Positions 41,893-50,301 of a stretch of 63,092 nucleotides of DNA are shown piece by piece; position 1 is the first letter of the stretch, and every line of letters begins with the position of its first letter. A program made the position numbers and the translations under genes. This DNA is from Candidatus Methanimicrococcus labiotermitis (GTDB taxonomy: Archaea > Halobacteriota > Methanosarcinia > Methanosarcinales > Methanosarcinaceae): positions 1 to 63,092 of the forward strand of contig WRCE01000007.1 in assembly GCA_009784005.1 (NCBI GenBank), given 5' to 3'. The notes beneath the pieces were generated by a model. That model saw only the letters and a list, made by a program, of their open reading frames with translations, was not told where the DNA came from and did no database searches.

Positions 41893-44052
41893 ATGAGTGA
41901 AAAATGTCCCAATTGTTATGGCCAGGGTTTCAACATTACGGAAACCGGGCCGTGCCCGAAATGCAGCGGCGTTGTCGGCACAGGAAAACCGAAGTCCGTC
42001 AATTTGATGGACCTTTCTGAGAAGAATATCGGCTCGTTCGTGAGCGGCGTTTGCGATATCTGCAGCGGCTCAGGTATTTATGAGAAGAAGGAGAAATGCG
42101 CGGAATGCCGCGGGAAAGGTGAACTTTATCATTGCGTTCGATGCGGGAAAGGGATTCCTTACCTCAATGATAATGGCGAAGAAATCTGTAACGCCTGTCT
42201 TTCTTCCGGCTGTGTTCATAAGCTGGATAATGCCTGCGATTACTCTGATTTGGCAACCGGTAAGCTTTATATCGGCGTTGTTGACGGGACGGTTGAGAAT
42301 CTCGGCGCGTTTGTGAAGCTCAATGACGGCATTAAAGGGCTTCTTCATGAGAAGAATTTTGACGCTCTCTGTTCGTCGCTTGCGAAAGGTGATGAAATTG
42401 TTGTTCAAATTAAGAATATTACCCGCGCCGGGCGCGACGTTAAGTTGGATTTGATTCCGAAGAGGCCTGCAAAGTATGAATTGATTGAAGTGGAAAAGGA
42501 GTTTCCGATGACGTCGGTGGTCGACATTACCGCCCGCGACAACGGCAAGACGGTGAAGTTGGCGGGCGAAGTGCTTCAAGTCAAGCAGACCGGCGGACCG
42601 ACGATTTTTACGATTTCTGATGATACCGGACAAGTGCCTTGCGCCGGGTTCTCAACCGCCGGACAGCGGTCTTATCCTGAGATCATCGCCGGCATGGCGG
42701 TTTTGGCGGTCGGCGAAGTCAATATTCGCGACGGCGCTGTTCAGATTGAGCTGTTGAGTTTAAAACCGCTGCCGGCGGATGAAGCGGCAATTTTGATTTC
42801 AAAGATTGAAGCGGCAACGGATGAAAGGGCGTCGGCGCATGACCTGCCGTTTTTGGTGAACAGCGAGGTGCTTGAGAAATTAAAGCCCGCCATGCTTCAA
42901 GCCGCCAAAGAAATCAGAAAAGCGATTTTCAGGTCTCGGCCGATTATTTTAAGACACCACGCCGACGCTGACGGCATTACATCGGCGATTGCGATTGAAC
43001 GCGCTATTTTGCCGCTTATTCGCGAAGCGGGCGGTCCCGACGCTGAGTACCGCGCGTACAGGCGGTCGCCGTCAAAGGCGCCGTTTTACGAATTGCCTGA
43101 TGTTGTCAAAGATGTCTCCTTTGCCGTTGAAGATGAAATCCGTTTCGGCCAACCCATGCCTCTGATTGTGATGGTGGACAACGGCTCAACGGAAGAGGAT
43201 GTGCCGGCGTACAAGCACACGCGGGTGTACGGCATGGATGTTGTTGTGATTGACCACCACCACCCCGACGATATCGCTGATGAATACTTAATCGCGCACG
43301 TCAATCCGTACAAAGTCGGCGGCGATTTCGGCCTGACAGCCGGCATGTTGTGCACGGAAGTCGCCCGTATGATTCGCCCCGAAGTGAGCGATGAGATCGT
43401 TCATTTGGCGGCTGTCGCGGGCGTTGGCGACCGCTCAGACTCCCCCGAATGCGCGCAGTACATTGCAATGGTTGCCGACCGTTATCCCTTGGAGCATCTC
43501 AAAAAGATGGCTTTGTCCTTGGATTATGAGCAATATTGGCTTAAATTCGGCAGCGGCGTCGGAATTATTGACGATATCTTAGACCTTCGCGACCATGACA
43601 CGCATCTTCGCCTGATTGACATGCTTTGCGAGCAGGCGGACAGTATGATCAAAGGCCAGCTTGAAGTTTGCCTCCCGAATGTGAAGATGACCGAACTCAA
43701 GAGCGGCGCGTTCCTCAACACAATCGACGTTGAAAAATTCGCCCACAAATTCACCTTCCCCCCGCCCGGCAAGACCTCAGGCGAAATCCACGACATCATG
43801 TGCAACCAACGATACCCCGACAAACCTGTCATTACCCTCGGCCTCGGCCCCGATTTCGCTGTCATCCGCTCCAAGAAAGTGTTGATGAACATCCCGCAAA
43901 TCGTTCGCGAACTTCGCGAAGAGTTGATCGGCAGCGGTGTCAACGGCGGCGGCCACTTGGTTGTCGGCAGCATTAAGTTCGTGGAAGGCGCGGCAGACCT
44001 CGTTATCCCGAGACTGATCGAAAAATTGGAAGAAGCGGAAGCGGAGAAGTAA
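41893..44052 (+). CDS. Archaeal RecJ-like DHH phosphoesterase with DnaJ-type zinc finger, S1 and OB domains
   Basis: This protein has 719 residues. The N-terminal ~110 residues hold five CxxC knuckles like the DnaJ zinc finger (CPNCYGQG, CPKCSG, CDICSGSG, CAECRGKG, CVRCGKG). An S1-like domain follows (GVVDGTVENLGAFVKL), then an OB-fold (VKLAGEVLQVKQTGGPTIF) and the DHH nuclease domain with RHHADADGITSA, MVDNGS, VIDHHHPDD and a C-terminal GGGHLVVGS (DHHA1). This is the COG1107 archaeal RecJ-like architecture, linked to DNA repair or replication. The ORF's GTG (41884) precedes ATG 41893; both starts are weakly supported. The promoter is shared with the SppA-like gene. Confidence 0.93.
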   Translation: MSEKCPNCYGQGFNITETGPCPKCSGVVGTGKPKSVNLMDLSEKNIGSFVSGVCDICSGSGIYEKKEKCAECRGKGELYHCVRCGKGIPYLNDNGEEICNACLSSGCVHKLDNACDYSDLATGKLYIGVVDGTVENLGAFVKLNDGIKGLLHEKNFDALCSSLAKGDEIVVQIKNITRAGRDVKLDLIPKRPAKYELIEVEKEFPMTSVVDITARDNGKTVKLAGEVLQVKQTGGPTIFTISDDTGQVPCAGFSTAGQRSYPEIIAGMAVLAVGEVNIRDGAVQIELLSLKPLPADEAAILISKIEAATDERASAHDLPFLVNSEVLEKLKPAMLQAAKEIRKAIFRSRPIILRHHADADGITSAIAIERAILPLIREAGGPDAEYRAYRRSPSKAPFYELPDVVKDVSFAVEDEIRFGQPMPLIVMVDNGSTEEDVPAYKHTRVYGMDVVVIDHHHPDDIADEYLIAHVNPYKVGGDFGLTAGMLCTEVARMIRPEVSDEIVHLAAVAGVGDRSDSPECAQYIAMVADRYPLEHLKKMALSLDYEQYWLKFGSGVGIIDDILDLRDHDTHLRLIDMLCEQADSMIKGQLEVCLPNVKMTELKSGAFLNTIDVEKFAHKFTFPPPGKTSGEIHDIMCNQRYPDKPVITLGLGPDFAVIRSKKVLMNIPQIVRELREELIGSGVNGGGHLVVGSIKFVEGAADLVIPRLIEKLEEAEAEK

Positions 44053-44070
44053 AGGAAAAACACTCCGCTT
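44039..44070 (+). terminator. Hairpin spanning the RecJ-like gene's stop codon
   Basis: AAGCGGAG (44039-44046) and CTCCGCTT (44063-44070) pair with the TAA in the loop. No T tract follows, so termination is uncertain. Confidence 0.45.
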
Positions 44071-44084
44071 TAATAAAGCTTCAA

Positions 44085-44144
44085 AATACAGCTTCAAATA
44101 CAGCTTCAAATACAGCTTCAAATACAGCTTCAAATACAGCTTCA
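44085..44144. repeat. 12-bp tandem array, five perfect copies
   Basis: The unit is AATACAGCTTCA, between the RecJ-like gene and the DUF4405-like gene. Confidence 0.95.
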
Positions 44145-44176
44145 TTGTTATTTTATATTTTTAAGGATGGAAGAAA

Positions 44177-44638
44177 ATGAACTCTTTGTTGAGCAACCGG
44201 CACACCAAGATAATCATGAACATTGTAATGACGGTTTTTTTAATCCTTTGTTTATTGAAATGGGACGGCACCGGCGGCGCTATTCGTCACATCCTCGTCG
44301 GAATCGCTTGCGCTCTGATTTTTGCCGTTCACCTCTACATTCACAGAATATGGATTGAAACCGTCGCCAAATCTTTCATGGCGAGAAAGTTTAACAAAGC
44401 GCTCAAAGGAAAACTCATCATAGAAACGCTCTTGTTCATTGTTTTCAGTCTTTCAATCGTGACCGGTTTCTTTGCAATCGTCCCGTATTTTAACGACATG
44501 GGCGGCACCGGAATAGGCCGTTTGCATGGCGTGGCATCCAGAGCCGTCGTCGTGCTTTCTATTATTCACGTTGTCCAGCATTTACAGCAAATCAAGGTAT
44601 ACCTCGGAATCGGCAAACGTAAGAAAAATGAAAATTAA
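44177..44638 (+). CDS. DUF4405-like four-helix membrane protein, possible haem b protein
   Basis: This protein has 153 residues with four predicted membrane helices (about 12-28, 36-54, 82-102, 116-136). Histidines sit in IRHILVGIACALIFAVHLYI in the second helix and RLHGVASRAVVVLSIIHVVQ in the fourth, a layout like the haem-binding cytochrome b of DUF4405 proteins. A role in membrane electron transfer is plausible in this cytochrome-containing methanogen but is inference. SD-like AAGGATGG lies about 10 bases upstream. It is downstream of the RecJ-like gene with only a repeat array between. Confidence 0.75.
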   Translation: MNSLLSNRHTKIIMNIVMTVFLILCLLKWDGTGGAIRHILVGIACALIFAVHLYIHRIWIETVAKSFMARKFNKALKGKLIIETLLFIVFSLSIVTGFFAIVPYFNDMGGTGIGRLHGVASRAVVVLSIIHVVQHLQQIKVYLGIGKRKKNEN

Positions 44639-44776
44639 GCGCTTTGCCGGCAATATTCAAAGAACGGCGGCGGGTCATTTTTTCCGGGAACCCCGCATTC
44701 CTTTATTGTTTCAATCGTTAATCTGTTTTTCAAAAACGCAAAAATATAAAAAAATAAAAATGAAACCGGCGGACAT

Positions 44777-44825
44777 GGACGGCGAAACCCGCCGTCCCGT
44801 CCACTCTTTTTTTCTAAATTTACAC
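44777..44825. terminator. Hairpin between convergent DUF4405-like and surface protein genes
   Basis: GGACGGCG (44777-44784) and CGCCGTCC (44790-44797) pair, and a run of T follows on the plus strand at about 44806-44812. It could serve both genes. Confidence 0.6.
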
Positions 44826-44836
44826 AATTCTTTTCT

Positions 44837-47332
44837 TTACAATCCCAATACGGCCAACATTTTTTGTATTGTCGAGGCGATGAAAGAATCGACTGCGTTG
44901 AGAGCCGACCGTATGCTGCCCAAAATGCCTGACGTCGTCTGATTTGCGCCTTCCGCATCGTTTCCTGAACCCGTCCCCGCGTTCACGGAACCGTTACTTC
45001 CTGCCGAAGCGTTTTCATTAGAACCGCCGGATGGGGTTGAAGAGGGCGGAGATTGAGCGGGCGGTGATTGAGCGGGCGGAGATTGCTGAGTCTGGTTTGA
45101 ACCGGCAGATGAAGAACCGCCGTTATTTATAGTAGCTTGGCCGCTGCCACTGCCGCTACCACTGCCACTACCGCTACCACTACCGTTGCCGTTGTTGCCG
45201 TCGCCGGTGCTGCCGTCGCCGTTGCCGCCATTTGAACCGCTTGACGCCGTTGTAATAGTCGCGCTCGGCTGGCTTGCTCCCGAAGCTAATGTGTCATCGG
45301 TTTCAGCGATTCGTGCATAGAACGTATAATCGGTCTCGGGTGTCAGGCCGGTAAACACATTGCTTTCTTGCCATATCGCCCCGTCTATTGAGAATTCATG
45401 AAGGGCGTTGGCGGTCAGCGTAATGCTGTCTTCAGTCGGCGTACCGCTTACTGTCGGCGCTGACGGCGCGGCAGGTGCCGCTTTTTTCGCGACGGCTGCC
45501 GTCGCCGCGCTTATGAGCGCGCCTGTTTCCATGTCCGATGTTATTTCAAGGGTTATCGCCTTGCCTAAATCGGCCAAAACGACGGTGTAGGTGTCGGAGT
45601 TTGTGCCAACGGAGTTGCCGTCCGCTTTCCACTGATAGCTTAGCGTTCCCACGTTGTTGCCGGAGACAAGGGAGCCTGTCAGCACGTCGCCTATCACAGG
45701 CGATGTGTTGTCGATAGTCGCCGTTCCTGATAAGGTGACAGAGCTTGCGGCAATCACAAGATTCGCGGTCGGTAATCCGGCAAAAGAGCTTGCTGTGGCT
45801 TTGTAGCGTACGTTGTAAGTACCTGCAGCAAGCCCCGTTACCGACGTTCCGCTTATGGAAATCCAAGAGCTTTCGCTGCTGATTTTATATTCCATAGTAT
45901 TGTCAACGCCGTCGATTGCGCCGTTATTAGCGCCGCCTGTGGTATCGATCTTGCCGACACCTGACGGGGCGGACGGGCGCGCCGGTATCGGAAGGGTCTG
46001 CGGATCGCTGTCACTGTTCGACCCGACACCGCTTTTTACGATGTTGACAGTCGTGTCAAACCAAGCCGCGTCTATTGCGATATTGCCGTTGGTGTCGGCG
46101 GTATAAGCGACTGTGTTAACGGTATATGCTGCGTCAGGCACAAGCCCTGAGAGTTTGTCAGTAGCGAAATCAATAACCGCTGCCGGCTCATTGCTCCACC
46201 CCCATATTAAGCTTCCATGTTGTATGGCACCAAAGTCGGGATGAATGTAAAAAAATTCAATAATGTAGTGTGTATCTGACATTCCTCTACGAATATCCCA
46301 TTTAGCAATACCGCCTCCGAGTATATAGGTCATATCGGTATCAGTGCCATGCCAAGACGGATTAACTGTTATGGACGCCACCTCGACAACAAAGCTACTA
46401 AGATCATATATCCCAATATTGCCAGTAACAGTACCCGGCAGATAAGCCACCCCTGAAGTGCCATCCAAAAAAATGGCATAGTCACCTGTACCGGCGTTAA
46501 CAGCACCACCTAATATTCCTATACTTGTGAAATTGCCGTGTATAGCTGTTGCAGGCAACCCGCCACCAGAGACAGATATTGTGCCGTCGGTCATCCTCAG
46601 CATTGAATGCATACTAGACCCGTTCATATCAATCCCTTTGCTCCCACCTCCTGTGGCTGAAATACTGCCATCAGACATCTTCATAGAGGGCCCCCGGAAA
46701 TCAATTGCGGTAGCACGATTTGCCGTAATCGTTCCACCGGCTATCGTCAAAAAAGGACTTGCGCAAATAGCACTGCCGCCCATCAGAGAATCTATTGAAA
46801 CAATACCCCCTGTCATCGTTAATTCGCCAGAGACATAATATATAGCACTGCCGACCAACTGAGTATTAATTGAAACACTGCCGCCGGTAACAAAAGCATT
46901 AACTCCATTAATATAGAGAGCGTAACCTCCATCATTTACATTGAGTTTAATATCACTGCCCTCAGCAACCTCGAAAGAACCCCAGCTGCTACTCTCGACA
47001 TAAATAAGCGTATTCGTCTCATTATCACCTGTGTTCAAAGTACCTGCATATTCGGCTTGCCAGAGGACATGAACATTTCCGGGGATATTTAGGTAAATCG
47101 TTTGACCCGCATTGGTTTTACTGCCGACGACGGCAACAGTGCCGCCACCGTTCGCACTTACGATATTAATACCAGCCTGAATAGCATCATTGATGTCACT
47201 GACACTCAGTCCATCCCAAATGACAACAGTATGATCATCCGCCGCCGCCGGAATTGAAAACATCGGCGCTATCGCCAAAGCAATCACCGCCGTGAGCAGT
47301 ATGAATAATATTTTATTATCTTTGATTCGCAT
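44837..47332 (-). CDS. Large secreted surface protein with repeat, Ig-like and Fn3-like domains
   Basis: This protein has 831 residues. A signal peptide (1-31, ILLTAVIALAIAPMFSIPAA) precedes a beta-helix-like region of about 300 residues rich in Gly/Ser/Thr with T-x-T-G-G turns. Then come an Ig-like segment (TLSYQWKADGNSVGTNSDTY) and an Fn3-like domain (FTGLTPETDYTFYARIAETD), both of types common in Gram-positive surface proteins. The last 150 residues are a Gly/Ser/Asn/Pro linker and an amphipathic end (FIASTIQKMLAVLGL) with no LPXTG or PGF-CTERM signal. The gene's AT-richer stretches and bacterial-type modules suggest acquisition from gut bacteria. GGAGAT precedes the ATG. Confidence 0.85.
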   Translation of the reverse strand: MRIKDNKILFILLTAVIALAIAPMFSIPAAADDHTVVIWDGLSVSDINDAIQAGINIVSANGGGTVAVVGSKTNAGQTIYLNIPGNVHVLWQAEYAGTLNTGDNETNTLIYVESSSWGSFEVAEGSDIKLNVNDGGYALYINGVNAFVTGGSVSINTQLVGSAIYYVSGELTMTGGIVSIDSLMGGSAICASPFLTIAGGTITANRATAIDFRGPSMKMSDGSISATGGGSKGIDMNGSSMHSMLRMTDGTISVSGGGLPATAIHGNFTSIGILGGAVNAGTGDYAIFLDGTSGVAYLPGTVTGNIGIYDLSSFVVEVASITVNPSWHGTDTDMTYILGGGIAKWDIRRGMSDTHYIIEFFYIHPDFGAIQHGSLIWGWSNEPAAVIDFATDKLSGLVPDAAYTVNTVAYTADTNGNIAIDAAWFDTTVNIVKSGVGSNSDSDPQTLPIPARPSAPSGVGKIDTTGGANNGAIDGVDNTMEYKISSESSWISISGTSVTGLAAGTYNVRYKATASSFAGLPTANLVIAASSVTLSGTATIDNTSPVIGDVLTGSLVSGNNVGTLSYQWKADGNSVGTNSDTYTVVLADLGKAITLEITSDMETGALISAATAAVAKKAAPAAPSAPTVSGTPTEDSITLTANALHEFSIDGAIWQESNVFTGLTPETDYTFYARIAETDDTLASGASQPSATITTASSGSNGGNGDGSTGDGNNGNGSGSGSGSGSGSGSGQATINNGGSSSAGSNQTQQSPPAQSPPAQSPPSSTPSGGSNENASAGSNGSVNAGTGSGNDAEGANQTTSGILGSIRSALNAVDSFIASTIQKMLAVLGL
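45040..45240 (-). repeat. In-frame low-complexity repeats in the surface-protein tail
   Basis: Short repeats encode GSGSGSGSGS, GDGNNGNG and the QSPPAQSPPAQSPP stretch. They are typical of a flexible stalk. Confidence 0.7.
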
Positions 47333-47876
47333 GTTTTATCTCCACACATTCTATTTTTAAGGGAAAAATTTAAAATTTCATTTAAATACAATTGTAAAAT
47401 TTCATTTATTCACATCTGTTATGAAAGAAATGAAAGAAAAAAAGCCGGTTGGCTTGAAAGTGTTACAATTACAATAAAAACCGGCAGGGTTGTCAACATT
47501 ACCGGCGCTGTTACAACTGTCAAAAAAAAGCGGCGCCCAGTGCTCAGGTATGTTTAATATATATATATATATATATGCGGTGACGCAAGCCGCGCGTTTT
47601 TTTCGCGGGGAAGAGAGAGGATATCATGTCAGACACCATGTTGTCACCATTGGAACGAAGACGGCCTTTTTTGGCAGATTTAATCAGTAATTTTTATTAT
47701 TTAGTGAACCAATATAAATATTTCTACGATGCTATTCAATAGAATATTTAGGCATATATAACGGAAGTAAATCGTCAAATTACGATTCGTGCCCGGGAAA
47801 TTGCAACCGAAGCGGTGGGCGCAATTTTTAAGAAGAAGGTTTATATGTGAAGCGTATCTATTGTGTTTCTCAGCGT
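47333..47876. other. Intergenic region upstream of the surface protein
   Basis: No gene is visible. The surface-protein promoter is probably at about 47370-47410 (TATTTAAAT on the minus strand, with two AATGAAATTTTA repeats). An AAGCC-GGTT-GGCTT hairpin lies at about 47440, a (AT)10 microsatellite at 47557-47576, and a TATA-like TTTATATG about 31 bases before tRNA-Arg. Confidence 0.5.
47557..47576. repeat. (AT)10 microsatellite
   Basis: Ten uninterrupted AT dinucleotides. Confidence 0.95.
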
Positions 47877-47948
47877 GTCCTGATAGGGTAGTGGATATCC
47901 TGGAAGCCTGCGGAGCTTTCGACCTGAGTTCGAGTCTCAGTCGGGACG
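47877..47948 (+). tRNA. tRNA-Arg(GCG)
   Basis: Acceptor GTCCTGA/TCGGGAC pairs, T arm is CTGAG/CTCAG, and the anticodon loop CTGCGGA gives anticodon GCG (CGC and CGU codons). The discriminator is G. No intron. About 90% identical to the tRNA-Arg(CCG) 143 bases downstream. Confidence 0.93.
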
Positions 47949-48091
47949 TTGATTTTGACGGCCGTTTAATCATTAATCTTTAATCTTAGCTTTAATTTTT
48001 AAACGACCGTTTTTTTTGATTTATTCCGCAAAAGAAAACGAAAAACGATTGCAAACGGTTTCAAGCGATTGCAAACAACATATAATCATTT

Positions 48092-48163
48092 GCCCCGATA
48101 GGGTAGGGGATATCCTGAGAGCCTCCGGAGCTTTCGACCTGAGTTCGAATCTCAGTCGGGGCG
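48092..48163 (+). tRNA. tRNA-Arg(CCG)
   Basis: Acceptor GCCCCGA/TCGGGGC is fully paired, the anticodon loop CTCCGGA gives CCG (CGG codon), and the T arm is CTGAG/CTCAG. The discriminator is G. A TTTTTTTT run follows directly and may terminate it. It probably arose with tRNA-Arg(GCG) by duplication. Confidence 0.93.
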
Positions 48164-48225
48164 TTCTTTTTTTTAACAGTATTGACTGAATGCAGAACTT
48201 GACAATCAACCAATCGTTGCGTGCT

Positions 48226-48392
48226 GTGTGATGATAATTGTGAAATAATGATAATTGTGAAATAATGATGATGATTGCGATAATTGTGAAATTGTGATGA
48301 TAATTGCGATAATTCTGAAATTATGATGATAATTGTGAAATTGTGATGATAATTGTGAAATTGTGATGATAATTGTGAAATTGTGATGATAA
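48226..48392. repeat. ~20-bp tandem array upstream of msrA
   Basis: The unit is GATGATAATTGTGAAATTGT with length variants, about eight copies. It runs up to the msrA Shine-Dalgarno. Confidence 0.85.
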
Positions 48393-48404
48393 AAAGGTGA
48401 TTCG

Positions 48405-48995
48405 ATGAGGCTGCCCGATAATCCGAATAAAGGAATAACATTTGATGAAGACAAACTCTCTCGTATTGTTTTGGCGGGTGGTTGCTTTTGGGGAACGCAG
48501 GCCTATATCAGAAGGCTTCCCGGTGTCGCGCGCACGCAGTGCGGGTATGCGAACGGTCATACTGTAAATCCTGATTATAATGCCGTTTGCAGCGGCGAAA
48601 CCAACCATACGGAAGCTGTTGACATCAAATATGATGCCGAAATGTTGCCGCTTGGAGAGTTGCTTTCCGAATACTTCAAAACAATTGACCCTACATCCAA
48701 AAACCGCCAGGGCGGCGATATGGGAACGCAATACCGCACAGGAATCTACTATGTCGGTTCTGAGGAGGGGGATGAGAATGAGGATGAGGATGAGGCAATC
48801 ATATTGCGGGCTGTCGAGGAAGAACAGAAAAAATATGAAAAACCCATTGTCACAGAGGTTTTGCCGTTAACCTGTTTTTACCCCGCTGAAGATTTTCATC
48901 AAGACTTTTTAGAGAGGAATCCGAGCGGTTATTGCCATGTGGATTTGTCAAAGCTGCCGAGACGGGAGAGCGGAAAGGATGAACGAACGGATTGA
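48405..48995 (+). CDS. msrA: Peptide methionine (S)-S-oxide reductase
   Basis: This protein has 196 residues and repairs S-sulfoxides of methionine. The catalytic Cys is in [14 protein letters not shown], and the [40 protein letters not shown] and [12 protein letters not shown] blocks are canonical. An acidic insertion ([12 protein letters not shown], about residues 123-135) encoded by a GA-rich repeat interrupts a surface loop. ATG 48405 has AGGTGA four to five bases upstream. It overlaps msrB by 17 bases, so both are made from one mRNA. Confidence 0.95.
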   Translation: MRLPDNPNKGITFDEDKLSRIVLAGGCFWGTQAYIRRLPGVARTQCGYANGHTVNPDYNAVCSGETNHTEAVDIKYDAEMLPLGELLSEYFKTIDPTSKNRQGGDMGTQYRTGIYYVGSEEGDENEDEDEAIILRAVEEEQKKYEKPIVTEVLPLTCFYPAEDFHQDFLERNPSGYCHVDLSKLPRRESGKDERTD

Positions 48996-49440
48996 CAAAC
49001 AGACTGACAAACAAGAGCTGCAAGAACTGCTGAGAAAGTTAACACCCCTGCAATATGAAGTCACACAAAACAATGCAACTGAACGTCCTTTCACAGGTGA
49101 ATACAACAACCATCGGGAAGTCGGCTTATATGTAGATATTGTCGGCGGCGAACCTCTTTTTACCTCTATGGATAAATTTGACTCGGGCTGCGGTTGGCCT
49201 TCTTTTTTCAAGCCGGTTGACGGCGAAGCCGTAACCGAAAAAACAGACACGTCTTTTGGGATGCGCAGGGTTGAAGTCAGAAGTAAGAGCGCCGATTCCC
49301 ACTTAGGCCATGTTTTCAAAGACGGCCCGGCGGAAGGGGGCGGTTTGCGCTACTGCATCAATTCCGCGGCTTTAAGGTTTATACCCCTCGCCGACCTTGA
49401 AAAAGAAGGTTACGGCGAATACCTGCATTTATTTTATTGA
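48979..49440 (+). CDS. msrB: Peptide methionine (R)-S-oxide reductase, form without zinc cysteines
   Basis: This protein has 153 residues and reduces R-sulfoxides. [24 protein letters not shown] and the catalytic Cys in [14 protein letters not shown] are diagnostic. The two CxxC pairs of zinc-binding MsrB proteins are absent (LFTSMDKF stands where a CxxC-like site often lies), so it is the zinc-free form. ATG 48979 (MNERIDKQ) is chosen; the longer ORF from 48937 would overlap more of msrA and has no SD. With msrA and the superoxide reductase it points to oxidative-stress repair. Confidence 0.94.
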   Translation: MNERIDKQTDKQELQELLRKLTPLQYEVTQNNATERPFTGEYNNHREVGLYVDIVGGEPLFTSMDKFDSGCGWPSFFKPVDGEAVTEKTDTSFGMRRVEVRSKSADSHLGHVFKDGPAEGGGLRYCINSAALRFIPLADLEKEGYGEYLHLFY

Positions 49441-49450
49441 TGAATAGTCA

Positions 49451-49553
49451 TCGAAAAGTTCAGGTACGACCGCAATTTCGGATTTCGGGAGCGAAGCGGA
49501 CGAAAGACGAAAATGCGGCGCACGACTTATTCTCATCAATATCATCATTATAA
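49451..49553. repeat. Nested palindromic element, copy 1
   Basis: Outer arms CCGCAATTTCG (49470-49480) and CGAAAATGCGG (49508-49518) nearly pair around an inner TTTCG...CGAAA stem with a GGAGCGAAGCGGA loop. Nearly identical to 49863-49967. Confidence 0.8.
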
Positions 49554-49642
49554 GCTGACAATATTACTGACAATGAAAACCGGCAATAAACTACAAAAAC
49601 TGACTATAAACATGCAACTGCATCAGCAAATGATGATAATAG

Positions 49643-49698
49643 CCGTTCATTCCGATTCCGTTCTTCGCTGCGCTCAGACCGGAATTCGTAATGAACGG
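49643..49698. repeat. Palindromic element related in layout
   Basis: Outer arms CCGTTCATT (49643-49651) and AATGAACGG (49690-49698) are perfect. An inner imperfect stem CGATTCCG/CGGAATTCG encloses TTCTTCGCTGCGCTCA. Confidence 0.7.
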
Positions 49699-49862
49699 TC
49701 GGTTTTAGGGATTAAAAGAGAAGAAAAAATGAAACACCAATTTTCGTAATATTCAAAACCTGAACGCCGCTTTTTTAAAACCTGAAAGATAAGTTTCGGG
49801 AAAAGGGGCGTTCCCTTTTCTTATTTTTTTGAAGAAAGGGGTGTTTCGTTTTTCTTATTCCT

Positions 49863-49967
49863 TGAAAAGTTCTGGTACGACCGCAATTTCGGCTTTCGGG
49901 AGCGAAGCGGACGAAAGACGAAAATGCGGCGCGCGACTTATTCTCATTAATATAATCATCATTATAA
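49863..49967. repeat. Nested palindromic element, copy 2
   Basis: About 95% identical to the copy at 49451, with the same arms (49881-49891 and 49919-49929). It differs by a few substitutions and a 3-nt indel. Confidence 0.8.
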
Positions 49968-50175
49968 ACGGAAGACTGAAAAGACACGTTTTGCTTTCTT
50001 TTAACTGTCTTTTAGCTTTCTTTCAGTCTCCATGAGATTAGTTTATAATTTATGAGTTCTTTTAAGTGTCAAATTCAAAACAATAATTTGATTCAAATTT
50101 GAAACTAAAATATTTCGTAAACGGTAGACAGATTCAAAGAAGCTGAAAGGAAAAGGCTTCCCGGAAAACCCAAAG

Positions 50176-50262
50176 ATAAAGAAAAGGAACCGAAAGGAAC
50201 CGAATGGAACCGAATGGAACCGAACGGAACCGAAAAGGAACCGAATGGAACCGAGAACCGAG
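50176..50262. repeat. ~10-bp repeats upstream of aRF1
   Basis: GGAACCGAAT-like units occur about seven times just before the aRF1 gene. Confidence 0.8.
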
Positions 50263-50301
50263 TCAAACCGTTTACGCGATGAATACCGGAGTACATTTAT
50301 T

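Larger units (their letters stand above)
49441..50301. other. Long non-coding region with duplicated palindromic elements
   Basis: No protein gene is convincing. It carries the element pair at 49451 and 49863, a further palindrome at 49643, AT-rich DNA and the short repeats ahead of aRF1. Confidence 0.5.

Noticed and set aside
47557..47576. AT dinucleotide run as a promoter
   Set aside because: It has no gene at the right distance and looks like a simple microsatellite.
49451..49967. Insertion sequence flanked by the duplicated 100-nt elements
   Set aside because: No transposase ORF, no terminal inverted repeats around the interval and no target-site duplication were seen.
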